DNA from: Fasciola hepatica
Taxonomy: Eukaryota; Platyhelminthes; Trematoda; Plagiorchiida; Fasciolidae
Length of the DNA stretch: 64,000 nucleotides
Direction of reading: 5' to 3'
Assembly: GCA_948099385.1 (NCBI GenBank)
Contig: CANUEZ040000163.1
Location: 9,634,501 to 9,698,500 of the forward strand
Each line of letters opens with the position of its first letter. The first letter of the stretch is position 1. Below the pieces are notes generated by a model, which had not been told where the DNA came from, did not search any database, and saw only the letters and a program-made list of their open reading frames with translations. The position numbers and the translations under genes were made by a program. This document shows positions 37,684 through 49,604 of the stretch, one piece after another.

Positions 37684-38760
37684 GAACATATAAACATCAT
37701 GCACAAAATTCTATTCAACCCAACCTCTTTTTCTGCGATTCCATGTAAACTAGACCACTTGGGGCGACCACATTTCTCAGGCTGATGTGTCAGTCCGAAT
37801 CAACATTGAGTATGCAAAGGAATCCTAACAGTGACCCATATAAACTGAATAACCTAGGATAATACTCCGTGAGAGAGTGCGAAAGACTTTTAAATCCACC
37901 CCTGGACCAATTGCGGAAACAGTCAGACGGTTATTGGTGCATGATTCAATCAGGCCATCGAAATGAAACTTTTGCTCATCACTGAATATCACTTCAATTT
38001 ATTCTAAGTTCTAAGTAATCAGATTTCTGGCACATTCTTCCCGATCTTACACATGACGACCAGTCATCCAAGACGCTGATCTCATCTTTCACAGCAAGTG
38101 TGGTGCAGATGGTAAGAGTTGTTGCCATCACGATCGTTTACTTTTGGCTTCGAGTTATTAGTCATTTGATTTGAAGCCCTGGGCAAGAATTGTCTCGCGG
38201 AAATATCTCCTCGTACGGTTTGGATCTCTCGAAAATTTACGGATATTTAATGTTGGGCTGGAAATTGTCTTGGATGTCTGGGGCACGGACGTTCCGCAAT
38301 CTATGTTGCAGCTTAGATAGACTTAGGTCTCGTGCCATACTTGATTTTTATGCAATACCCGGTTGGACTTTGCTCACGAACAAGGTGAGACGTCAACATA
38401 GTTCATTTGACGCGTGACTAAGCATCCCTCAGTATTTGAAATCTGCCACCAAAGACAAAGTTCATTGCATTTCAGAACCAACCACATGTGTTTCGCCTTT
38501 CGTTCAGGAGTGTATTTAAGGGCATTTCGCACCCTCTTGTGGGACACTATCCAGGGTGAATCCGTTTATCTGGATCATGACTGGAATCCGTGTGCCTAAT
38601 TATTGTTGGGTTGCTTTGAGACATCAACACGAGAAATGTGATCGTCCTAAGTGGTCGAGTTCGAAAGGAATGATAGAAAACCGGATTGAGTATTTTGACA
38701 GGGTAAGCACTAAAGAAAATTATCGAAAGTCTTACTGAACAAGTAGCGTGCAGCTGCTTT
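37684..38760 (+). repeat. Unclassified dispersed repeat, copy A
   Basis: Colinear with copy B about 10.2 kb to the right. Best blocks are 38030-38125 versus 48250-48345 (CATGACGACCAGTCATCCAA against CATGACCATCAGTCATCCAA; TGTGGTGCAGATG shared) and 38556-38730 versus 48815-48970 (TTATCTGGATCATGA against TTATCTGGGTCGTGA; TTCGAAAGGAATGATAGAAA against TTCAAAAAGAATCGCAGAAA). No protein domain was recognised in either direction. Divergence is high, so both copies are old. Ends and class are unknown. Confidence 0.6.
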
Positions 38761-40630
38761 TCTTTCCTCATTTGTGAAATTCCCGCGTCTCGCAATGCCT
38801 TTTCGTTAGAATGATTATTATTTTCCCCACTGATGGCTTGGCCGAATCAATGATCTACCCACCGTTCGCAGCACATGCATACATGCACTGGCAATCATCA
38901 ACTTGAATATTACTAATGTTCATGCTCATACACAACACAGCCTAACTGTTGTAAATCCGATTCGGCCTATTTTTTCTCCTCTTCCATGGACTCATTGACT
39001 GTGAACCCTAAAGTGTACTACATCGACTCAAAGTAGTTGGATAAACCACTACACACGTTATACTTTTTCGCTGGATTTCAAGTCACACCTGAGGCTCATT
39101 CACAAAGTTGAATGAGGCGAATGTGTGGCAGCCATTCTCTCGCTGTTTGGTTGGTTGTTAAACATCTGTACTGCACCAATAAATTCACACTACCCTCTAT
39201 AAACCTGTGTTCAGGGAGATTTTTAAGTGGTGAAATAGTCATTGAAATAGCACAACAACGACGGAATAAGCAACAGTCGTAGCACTGGGTCCCCTTGAAT
39301 TAGTCGATTAGAGCGGATAGAGGACATAAATTGGGAGATGTACGCTCTCCTTTTGGGTTTTTCAATAGCTTACAAGAGGTGTTGATGGGCAGTGAAATGA
39401 GGCACAGCGCAATACAACAAGTTCATTGAGAGAAAGACAGTTTGACAAACAAGTTAGCTTTTAGTGCTACATCCACTGCCGACTTACACCAAGTTATATA
39501 ACTCAGAAAACAATGTCCGAAGAAATGACTGGTAATTGTTTGCGTTATGGAGAAAACGTGTTTAAAAAGGGGTCGACCGGGGTGAGCAGTGGGGCTATTG
39601 TGGCCGTATAACTACTGATGATTATCAGCGGAATATCAGTTCCGACTGGCACGTGGGAGCAGTTCGGACACGTGACCACGGGAGGATGAGGGATTTAACG
39701 AACTGTTCTATGTGCATGGTGGTGAGTTGTTTAATCGGATTGCTGGGGATAAGAGCCTAACTTATATCCGAACTGTACTTTGTGTGATTCGCACTTGAAC
39801 CCACATTTCTTGGTCTCCTACTGAGTCAAGTTTGGTGGTATTCTCCAATCCAGTTGGTCAAGAGCCTGCTGGTACAACTGATGAAACAGACAGTGTCCAA
39901 AAGATTTGGAAACCATTCGGTAAATATAAGTGGCTCAGGCTATGACAGCAACACTCGGTGGGTCAATAGCTTCCGCCCTCATAGTGGGGCTCTTTGTCTT
40001 CTTATCAATGGCACCTCACACCACATAACTTTCTGTCATCTGATTAGTCTGAGTCGAGTATTCTGAATGACTGCATGAAATCGGAACATCGAGCTCGTAG
40101 ACCTCTGTGAGACAGTAATAATAAGTAGACTTTGACCCCCACACGCGCAGAATCTATTGACCCACAGTTAGTCTGACTTGGCGTAAGCCAATCAGATTTA
40201 CCGAACCATTTCCGAATTTGGTAATTATTGCCTGTTGCCATTGCGTTGATCTGTGCTCAGTCTGTGTGCAAATACACAGCACTGCTTTGGTGCTACTGAC
40301 CCACGATTGAGAAATCACGTTTGTTTATCCTAGTTACATTTTTTTATGTTCTCCAAAAGAAGGTTTATTAATTTTCCAATAAAGATCGAAACGTGGAACA
40401 CTGGTAAATCACATTCGTACATACCATGACCATGATAAGAGACAATAAAATCTCGGCTGATTTGCTACATATCAATAATATTTATTGTGATTCATACTCA
40501 TAGCATTACATCACAAAATATCAGAACAACTTAAGAGATTGGGCCAATTAGACAAATGAAAAGTGATGGGGAACAGTGGTGACAAAAAAGGGAACAAAAC
40601 GATTATAGTCTAATCTTAGATCAAAATCTG

Positions 40631-40830
40631 ATATGGATTATTTCTCACGCGTTATGTCACTGTGGCAACAGCTGAGGCTGTCGGTGTCCGCTTTCTGAAC
40701 CGTCCCTCCCCCACCATATGTGCTCTAGGAACAATTTGTGTGCTTTTTAGCTGCTTTGGCCCACCCTCTACCCTTCGGTAGGCCATAGACCAGATGAAAA
40801 CTGACATAACACGTGAGAAATAATCCATAT
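40631..40830. mobile_element. 200-bp fold-back / MITE-like element
   Basis: The left end 40631-40659 (ATATGGATTATTTCTCACGC continuing to GTTATGTCA) is the inverted complement of 40802-40830 with one mismatch in 29 nt. Weaker inverted similarity continues about 20 nt beyond each end. The 142-bp interior holds no coding frame. Size and structure fit a miniature inverted-repeat transposon. No target duplication was identified. Confidence 0.65.
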
Positions 40831-40994
40831 TCGGTCTTCATGTGAGCTTGGATTAAAATTTTCTTCCTCTTTGTCACCACTAGTCTCTATCATTTCCTAG
40901 TTCAGTCCCTGAACTTGCCTCCTGCATTATTTAACGGAAAATCTACTCAATAGTTTTAAATATTTGTGTTGGTTGTAGCTCAGGTTGTTGGTTG

Positions 40995-41127
40995 CTATGA
41001 TGTTCTGATCGCTGAGCTTGGCGTTTAGATCGCAAACGTTTCATCATCATGCACTGACGATGTCACCTCGACTGGTGATGAAACGTTTGCGATCTAAACG
41101 CCAAGCTCAGCGATCAGAACATCATAG
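40995..41127. repeat. Perfect 52-bp inverted repeat with hammerhead-like core
   Basis: Arms 40995-41046 and 41076-41127 are exact reverse complements over 52 nt, separated by 29 nt. From the spacer into the right arm (plus strand) runs CTGACGA (41054-41060), T, GTCACC-loop-GGTGAT (41062-41079) and GAAAC (41080-41084), then GTTT-loop-AAAC. CTGANGA and GAAA are the invariant hammerhead core, and stem II pairs fully with one G-U. The outer part CTATGATGTTCTGATCGCTG is shared by both arms. Perfect arms in otherwise decayed DNA suggest a recent event or gene conversion. It may be two inverted ends of one retroelement family. Confidence 0.75.
41054..41084 (+). ncRNA. Hammerhead-ribozyme-like core
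   Basis: CTGACGA (N7 = C is allowed), six-pair stem II, GAAAC, and a five-pair hairpin CGTTT/AAACG in the position of stem III. Against activity: an extra T between A9 and stem II, and GCC where the cleavage triplet should read NUH. It is best regarded as a hammerhead-derived motif. Confidence 0.4.
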
Positions 41128-43557
41128 GAAAATCTACTTGTAATTTTCCATTATATAAGATTCAGGCTCTTCGTGTCAATAATACAACCCTGTGTTATTC
41201 TTGTAGTTCATGCATCTTCTTTGTAGGACCTAAGTTATTCTGTTTTGGCCGCCCCAACAAGACAGATTCGAACGAGGCTAGTCTTAGCGATTCCCATTAC
41301 AGTTGCTCGACATCTAAACTTATGTGTTTGATATTCATTTGGCTCGTTTGTCTGAATTTTCACCCACTAACCGTCGACTAGTACATTGATGGGTGCACGA
41401 AAAAAACAGAGAAATGGGCCGGAAATCAAGGCATCTGTTGATAAACGCTTATAGATTATCGGTCGGGGCAAGTTTTCATTGCTTTAGACTGGGCTACTGA
41501 GGGCTAATTACCCAAAGATATACCTTACTGAGTCAGCGAGATTCTACCATATCAACACTTGACAAAGTAATGTTGATTCAGGCTGACTTTTTCTTAGACA
41601 CTACCTCCAGTTATAATTAGAAATAGGCACCTTCGCTGTGGATACTACTGATCGAACAGGTATACTTGTAGCAGTACCGTGTATCAACATGAAGTAGAGA
41701 GTAGTCATGCTTCGGTCCATTTCCAACTATTTCAGTACGTATTACATGATATATGAACGTTGTAAAATGAGATTGACTAACCTCAAACTCATTGAAAACG
41801 AGCTTTACCGTAACATTGTTCCATCCCTTAGGTGATCTGTAAATTTGTTTTGAAATTTGCGTTTCGCAAAATATGTAGGTAATTCCGCGGATCAAAGCAT
41901 CTTTGTGCATTCATTTGCGTTGTTCACATCCGACTGGCCGTACTGCAATTGCTCAACTGTTAAATCAACCACCCGGTTGAGTGGAAGGCAAGCAGTTTGC
42001 TTCCGCTCGTAATGTGGGTTGGTGGATACGAAAAACGCCATCGAAGTTTCCATTATCTGCAAAGTCGGATTGTGCGACAACCTTCTTTCGTCTAGTCTTA
42101 CCACTTTAAAGGACATTCAGTGAGAAAGAAAGCGATAATTTGTTGACATTAAAGTGGATTGTTACTGGACCTAATCAGTCTTTGTTTTGGATAATATTTG
42201 TGTTACTGTGATATACTCAATGCACGAAGTGGCTTTTGATTCCCTTTCCCAAACCATTGGACAGAATCTTCCGCATAGCTTTCTCAAAGGTCACTTGAAA
42301 AATCAGTGATTTATATACTACTCAGTGCGATATTTTCCAAGTGGTTCGTGGGGTGAGTGCCGGAATTTGGTGTTACGTAATGCACCTATAATGTAAGATT
42401 AGTGACTCCAAAATCTGGCTCTATGACAATGACTAGTCACTCTTAAAATGGCATTCTGAAGTGAATAGTTGGCAATGACAACTCGCTAAAACTGTCTAAG
42501 TGGTATGAAATTGTCCTCTGATGGTTTGTTATGTTAGATATTCACGAAAATGATTCGTGGTGATTGATTCCTCTGTTATGAAACCAAATGATATCTACAT
42601 CGCAGTCACTCTGATCCAAACTACGCCTTACCTAATGCAGTCTTATGTAGTTTGCAAGCAGAAATCATCGATTCCTTTTCATGCTCATGCACATAGGCAT
42701 TACTCGAGGGGAAATTGGTAAATTTGCATTCACTGTACATCTGTCTGAAGATCCCTTTAGTCTCGGCTGGAACCCGATTATCCATAGAACGCGTACAACT
42801 GAATGCTCCATGCTGGCTGAAAACAGTAGGGAAAAATACGTAAGACTGTCTTATTGTAACAGCATGCAAAGGGATTACGTGCTCTTTCTGTCCTCTTTGT
42901 TATTTGTGGTTTTGCTTCCAATTTCCTGGAAAAAACATAAATTTTATTCTGAATAAGTTCAGTTTCGTTTATGGATGCTGAAAGAAGCTTTCTCAATTAG
43001 AAAACTGTATCAATATGAGCGTATCGTAACGGAATTATTTATTTTGGTGAGTCATTCACTTGCGAATCGTGTGATAACGCTGCCTACGAATCGGCATGCA
43101 ACAAAGTACTATCTGGAAGGTTCAAAGAAGAATCCCTATGATTCTCCAGTCAGCTGTATCACTGTCTATTGTTTTGAAAAAAATACCTACAATAAGAAGT
43201 ATGAAGGACTGACGACCAGACTCCTCAGATTGGATTTGCATTCAAGTAACAAGTGGAAACAAAAAGGACAGCTCCAGTGTTGTAAACCCATCTTAAATAG
43301 TGGTTCTAGTAGGTTTTCAATGAAATCTTAAATTTCCTGGACAGACGGGTTTTGAGGCTTCACGTCAACAACCGCTTTAGGGCACACCATTTCATTGGAA
43401 TACAATGATGTGACAAACCGAGTTGGTAAAAGAGAGAAATCCAACTGTGGGCAGCCCAACCACAAACTAAATCATTGTGGCACACGCCATGTGCTGCAGT
43501 AGTTTGGGCGGGTATACTGTGGGGTCCATATGGGAAAAGTTGGAAACCTTTCGGCTT

Positions 43558-43630
43558 GGCCTAGTAGCTCAGCTAGTGGTATTAAAGCGTGGGTGGCAAC
43601 CTTGTGTGGGTTCGAGTCCCCCTGGGGTCA
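43558..43630 (+). tRNA. tRNA-like sequence (pseudo-tRNA or SINE head)
   Basis: Seventy-three nt with TAGCTCAGCTAGTGG as A box and GGGTTCGAGTCCCCC as B box and T arm. The acceptor ends pair GGCCTAG with TGGGGTC with several wobbles and one mismatch. D-stem pairing is incomplete and the anticodon arm is poor, so no amino-acid identity is given. The flank continues with no clear tail. Confidence 0.45.
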
Positions 43631-44859
43631 ATGAGTTTTACCGTTTGGATCACTTCAGTAACCAAAATCGAGTTTCGTAAACTTCTTTCCTAAAACCTTT
43701 CCCCATCTGGGTCACGGGAGTCTCACGTAACCACAACCAGGGTTAAAACTGCGATGTTACATCAAGAAAGGAAATGATGAACAATTCAGTTTGCAGTCTA
43801 GAACCTACTTCTCAGTTTCCTCTGCAATATTCATTGATTGCTCAAGTTTTCAGAAAAATGGCAGTAAAAGTTGATAAATGCAAATGATGACCAACAAGAG
43901 GTGAGTAGTTATGCCAGAAAAATTGCTACTCGGGTCGCCAAATAGAGTAGAATAGAAGCTCGGAATTAAAGCATTAGCGTTCAGCGAATGGAATGCAACA
44001 GTTGTTGGTAAAAGTGGTCAAACTGAAAATGGTATTAGATCACTTTAAGTACACATTAATAGAAGGGCACCGATGTAGCAAAACGGAAAATCTTTCGCCG
44101 GCTGGTTCCAAGTGTTCCACCTGCAAAAAACGCAAGAACAGAAAACCCCTTGAGTCGAAAGCTCTTTACGTTTCTCATCAAGAATCCACAATTACAATAA
44201 TCAAAAATCGGTACGGCTGCCTATAGCCTTATCACCACACTGCTGTCTTGAGAAAGAATTCTGTTCGCAGTGGTAAACATTTCATAATCATACACAGATA
44301 AGGAACATTCGGTTCGTCTGGACCACTCATTAAGCAAGCCATTTCGTAAGCCTGTTGTCGACTACACAATGCCTCAAAATCACCCAATCACCAAAGCCTC
44401 CGAAAGTACTCAGTTCCACTGTCACGGTCTCCTAAAAGTAGCATCCAATGATTAGTGATTTTCCGCCGATTGTTTGCACGAGTTTATTCTGGTAAACATA
44501 AAAATGCAGGAAACTCCATGAGTCCAAAGCTCAATAAATGTCTCACCGAGAACTCACACTTACATTATTTGAACCATATTATGGCCGATTGCAGATTGGT
44601 CACGGAAGCATACAAATCACGAGTTTATCTTAGGTGAGAAGGTCATCAAAAGTTGTGTGACATGCATGATATTATATCAACAAGCTCGTAATCGAAAATC
44701 CTCGGACAGAAGAAGCCGATAGGTGACAGAACGTAGAGACAGGTTAAGTTGGAATGTAACCAAGAGTGTGTTAAGGTGAGACAGGAGGTTCAACAATATT
44801 CCCAGTTATGAAACACGGTTTGGCAGATTTGATAAAACTTGAGTCAGCCAAATTGCTGA

Positions 44860-44960
44860 AATTCGTTGGTCCTGAATCGGGATTCGGACCTGTTGTATGG
44901 ACTTACCACTGGTCGAGCCTCTGACTGCGTTCCGTCCGAGTGGATGTGAACGTTGATCGG
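44860..44960 (-). repeat. tRNA-derived repeat remnant
   Basis: The minus strand carries GGTCCGAATCCCGATTCAGG (44890-44871), a B-box-like T arm, about 40 nt after an imperfect A-box region. Probably another SINE copy; its boundaries are unclear. Confidence 0.3.
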
Positions 44961-45244
44961 TCAGTTGATATTGTCTACTAAAACTCACGCAAGCGTGCAT
45001 GAACGCACCTCACCTTGAAAGCACCCATACCACGAATCTTCATTCCCAACAAATGAAACCTCGGCACTCAGTCACACTTGTTTGTTGGCTCGTCTGCTGG
45101 GCGGCCCCACTTGGCACGTACTGGATAGGTTTACGTAAGATGTTGCACTTGATTTCTTGCTTGCTTACTTACGCATGAATAAACGGATTTCCTACGTACT
45201 ATATTTTGCCGGGATTAGCATACACAACAGAACCCAGGAATGGA

Positions 45245-45307
45245 TGCCCTCCCCCCTTCAAGCGTTAATACCCCGTTTGTGTTCTACCAGCTGAGCTGTG
45301 AGGCCCC
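45245..45307 (-). repeat. tRNA-like remnant
   Basis: On the minus strand, GGGGCCTCACAGCTCAGCTG starts a tRNA-like 5' half with a good A box and D stem (45307-45288). The 3' half is decayed around GCTTGAAGG, so it is not a functional tRNA. Confidence 0.35.
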
Positions 45308-46686
45308 AAATTTGTTAAATTGGTTATCAGCTCAAATCGGCAAAAAACGATGTCCACAAATATAATCTACCTACACGTTTTACATATCTGATTCCCTCTA
45401 AAGTCAGCTCAACAAGAATGTTTTGTGAAAAGTCGACTATAAATATTATTCCTATCATAAGGAAACTGGAGTTATATGCAGAATGCGTCCAGTTATATCA
45501 ACAAAGATGTGAAGTAGTCAAGTTGCGATCTGTCCTGTTAGTCTCAGAAAGAACTCCCTGCTTCAAACCCACATCGGTTCATTAGCGCCGAACAGAGTGC
45601 ATCAATTCCGCGAAAACGTAATCCAAACCAAGGACTGCAATCCCCGATCAAAACCAGACAGTTGTCCGATAACGTATGAGGAGGTAACAAGACAGCAGAC
45701 GGCTTTGTCCGGCGGGGAACAGTTAGAAGGAATGTGACCGCATGTACTCGATCCGTCCATTAACTCCAGGGTGCTAGATCGTTAACCAAGGGAAGCAAAT
45801 AATCAGACAGGGTAAGTGATAAGTAAATAATGGAATAGCGTCATGACCGTTGGCTCTTTTCTCCCTGTAAGCGAAGGCTGGTTTGTGCATGTTTATGTGT
45901 GGTTCCGGGTGGGTGTCAACGCGTGTTCGACAAGTCAACCAGTCGGAAACGGTATTCAGGGTCAGGCCGAAGGTACAGTGCCAGAAAGGTCAATCAAACC
46001 ATGTCGATGAGGATAGCCTACACACTGGAGTGTATAGTCTACACTCCTCACAGACAGGTCGGGAGAAATTTGGAATTAAATTAGAATTATTCTGGTTAGA
46101 GGGCTTGACGGAATTTAAAAAGTATTTACAAGAATTGTGGAATGTCCCTGACTAGTTTCCACAAACGTTAATTGGTCGGTTTGGCTGTTAATGCGGTCAT
46201 CCACTGGTTGATAAGTTTAACTCTTCAACCAGTCAACCAACGCCACACCCCGTTGTCTATTTTATCGCTTGATAAATGCGTTGCACAATCTAAACCTGGG
46301 TACACTTCACTGTATCTCAGCAGGTATATACATCAGTCTATATAATACACATCGCGATTCCACAGACACAGCTTAAAATGAGAGCGACAAAGCAGTAGTG
46401 ATTTCGTCTAAACAAGACGAAGGAGAATGGGGAAATGTCATGTTACAAGGACTGAGCATAATCAGTCTTTCCCAATGAAGTTAACTGTATTAGCTTATTG
46501 ATCAAACGAAATGCTACTGTCATTAGGCAACAAAAAACATACCTCTAATCACAGTGCATATACCACAGTCACGTACTTATGAGAGAAAGAACACAACATA
46601 AAAAACAAGACTTATATTCAATGATTTTTTTAGCTAGGTAATACAAAACGTTATTTATGTTCTAGTCAGCTGGATTAAAATGCTCT

Positions 46687-46703
46687 AGAGAGAGAGAGAG
46701 AGA
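46687..46703. repeat. (GA)n short tandem repeat
   Basis: Eight AG/GA units in intron 3. Confidence 0.85.
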
Positions 46704-47984
46704 CAAGACGGCAACCTCTCCAGATTCTATGTTGTCCAAACAGGGAGATAACTTAGCCTCATATCGTGCAGTTCAGAACAGAACAAGGCTCACTTTTACC
46801 ACGGTTGGAGACAGCCATGTGAGGATGGGGTTGGCTCCGGGATTGTTACAGCTACGGGTGTGTGAATTATATGCTCTTTTTGACCCGAAAGATCGTGAGA
46901 ACATATGGGGGTTAAGCGCCTCTTTTACATTCACATTGCGCTCAGTTTTTTCTGGGTGTTGAAGAGAAGCTTTGACGATTGCTTATGTGACCTCGGAGTT
47001 TAACCTCGCTAGATGATCTTGGCAAACATATTCATTTAGCACTCTGCTCCGGGGAAATGTTTTTACAAGTTTACACACTATTTACTAATACTACTGATAA
47101 TAGACGTGGAAATTCAGCTTACCACATCGAGGAACTCGGTTAAACTGGTTTAATCCAAGTCCCATTTTCAGAAACAAAGTTAGTTCGAGGACGTGAACTT
47201 CGTGGCCAAAGGCTGATGACTTCATACCCGAACGGGATATTAAACCAGGCCACATGAACTTACTCGGTTCATCTGTTAATCGATCGACCGATCGTTTTAC
47301 CAGCTGGTTGGTTGTTTGACTTATCGGTTGACCGACTAACCGGTTACATATGTTCCCTCCTTCTCCTTATTGTGTTCACCTGAGAGTGGTATTACTGGAA
47401 AGATAGGTTCGCTCACATCTTGCTTTCTCCTATTAATCAAGGGCTTGTTCCGTATGCTAAAAGTTCGAAGTGTCAGATTCTGTCCCGCTTACGAAACTTC
47501 ACATTTGTGGGAGAGATCCTATTTGACTGCTATCAAATTTGGTTTATTAATTTCAGCAACAGGAGACTGGAATTATCTGTGATGTAATTCACTCAATTCT
47601 ACATGGTTCTGCATCCTTCCGTCTGCCTGTAACGTAATGACATGGCTTTTCCTATCGAGGAGAAATCGGTCCACGGGGCCAGTTGCACTATGGATAACGG
47701 TTTGTTACCGTCTGAACCCGGTGACGAAACGGGGCTATGTGTTGTAGTACAGACATGAAACTAACCACTCAGAGGCCGTGTTGATAGCCAATTAACGTGT
47801 GACACAAACACGAAGTCCGGATTTGAGTGCTATATTTATGTATGTACAAGTGTATATATGTCTCGATGGATTTCAGCGGCAATTGACAAGACTCAGCTTA
47901 CAGGGGAAATAGTTTAAAGTGTCTCAGTAGATTCCTAATGTTTAGTTGAGCACTGATACTGTATGATGTTTCATTTCCTAAGTT

Positions 47985-48980
47985 TAAAATGCACAAAATG
48001 TGAACAAGTCCACCTTGTTTTTCCACAATTCCTTTTAAACCAACCTATTCAAGATTATCTAAGTAGGCATGCAGCCATATAATATAATGATTATACACAA
48101 CGATTTCAGAGGTAACCCAGATAAATCGAATGATCCCGGAAGTCTAATCAGTTTTTGTGTGGTTCATTTAAAGTCGGTGAAAATAACCTTTTACTCATCT
48201 TTGTATAACGAATCACTCTATTCAACATTCCAAGTGATGTGGTTTTTAGTCTATTCCTCTTTATCCTGGACATGACCATCAGTCATCCAAGGCAATGGAT
48301 CCATTTTTCTATATTGCAGATGTGGTGCAGATGATAGGAGTTCGTGCACACAATAAAGGCTGATATTCATTTGGCAGGGCCTTTTGCAAAATTTGACGCA
48401 CTCATACGTTGGTTCAAAGTACCAAGCAAAAGTCTTCCCAAGGACTACTCAGAGATATTTTTTTCGAATTCGGCGAATCTTTCCGCAACACAGTGATTCG
48501 CGTGCTTCAGAATTAATAAACATAGTGATCGGTGGTCTCGAAAGTTTCTTCAAAATCAAAAGAATGGTGATCGTGGGGGGTTGGAAAAGTTTTCCTCAAG
48601 CCTGGCGCCATAATTCCGTTTTGATGAAGGAGAGATGAATCTTAGTATGCAGCTGAGAGATTGGTACTTCTTGAAACATGACTAAACATCCCAGACCGCT
48701 TTAAACTGGCTACTAATAACAAAGTCCGTTGTTTCATAACCGGCTGGTTGTTTTCCACATTCATCCGGGAGCGGACTTAATAACATTTTGCTTCATATGA
48801 GACACATTTTTCCGATATGAATAAATTTATCTGGGTCGTGATTAAAACCTGTGTGCATATTCACTGTTGGTTTGGGTTGACACATCAGTCCACAGGGTTT
48901 GGTGTACTTCAAAAAGAATCGCAGAAAACTCGGTTTGGTTGAACAGCATTTCGTGCTCTAAACTACAGCAGTAGATTTTT
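47985..48980 (+). repeat. Unclassified dispersed repeat, copy B
   Basis: Same orientation and block order as copy A at 37.7 kb, with nearly constant offset (10220-10260 bp). This implies two copies of one >1-kb element rather than scattered chance matches. It contains a 3' part ending after the TTATCTGG block; no open frame is conserved between the copies. Confidence 0.6.
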
Positions 48981-49604
48981 TTGACATTTCCGTCCCACAG
49001 TCCTAACATCCTATACGTGCTCAAAATTGCTCAATACCATGACTCGAAGTAGTCGATGATAAAGTCAGGCAATTAAATAGTCTGATATTTCAGTGACAGG
49101 GCAATATTTTCCAGTGTTTCACTCACCTAAATATCAGGGGACATTCAAAACCAACAAATCTTTTCCGCAAACAAAAGCTGTGGAAAGCTGTTATTCCGGC
49201 GCCTATATGAACTTGTGATACATTGTTTCCAATGCCATCTGATTTACGGACGATCCCGCAGACATTTTAACTTCAAAATTTCTGGGTATCTTTACTCTGG
49301 ATGAATCTTCGATGCAACTAGTGAGTGAGTGCGTAGTTGGGGCGCTGTTCTTCTGTCAGATGTCATAAATCTACGGGTCAAGGTCGATACAATCAAACCA
49401 CCGATGAACAACCCGCGAACGATGGTCTTCAGTCCAGAAGTAGTGATCACAATGGATGTTTACTGAGAAGTGAATCGACTATCCATATCAGAAGGATATT
49501 CTGTACGAGCACAGATGAGGAGCTCTTTCGAGACTATAGGAAACTTACTATTTTAGAATGAATATAACTAAACTCTCACTGCGAATGTCCGGACAAATTG
49601 AGCT

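Noticed and set aside
37684..38760. Mariner or Merlin transposase in the dispersed repeat
   Set aside because: I compared the frames with remembered catalytic motifs of both families and found no DD(E/D) pattern.
47281..47346. GGTTGACCGACTAACCGG region as regulatory palindrome
   Set aside because: Short imperfect repeats of TTGG/CCGA type only; looks like low complexity.
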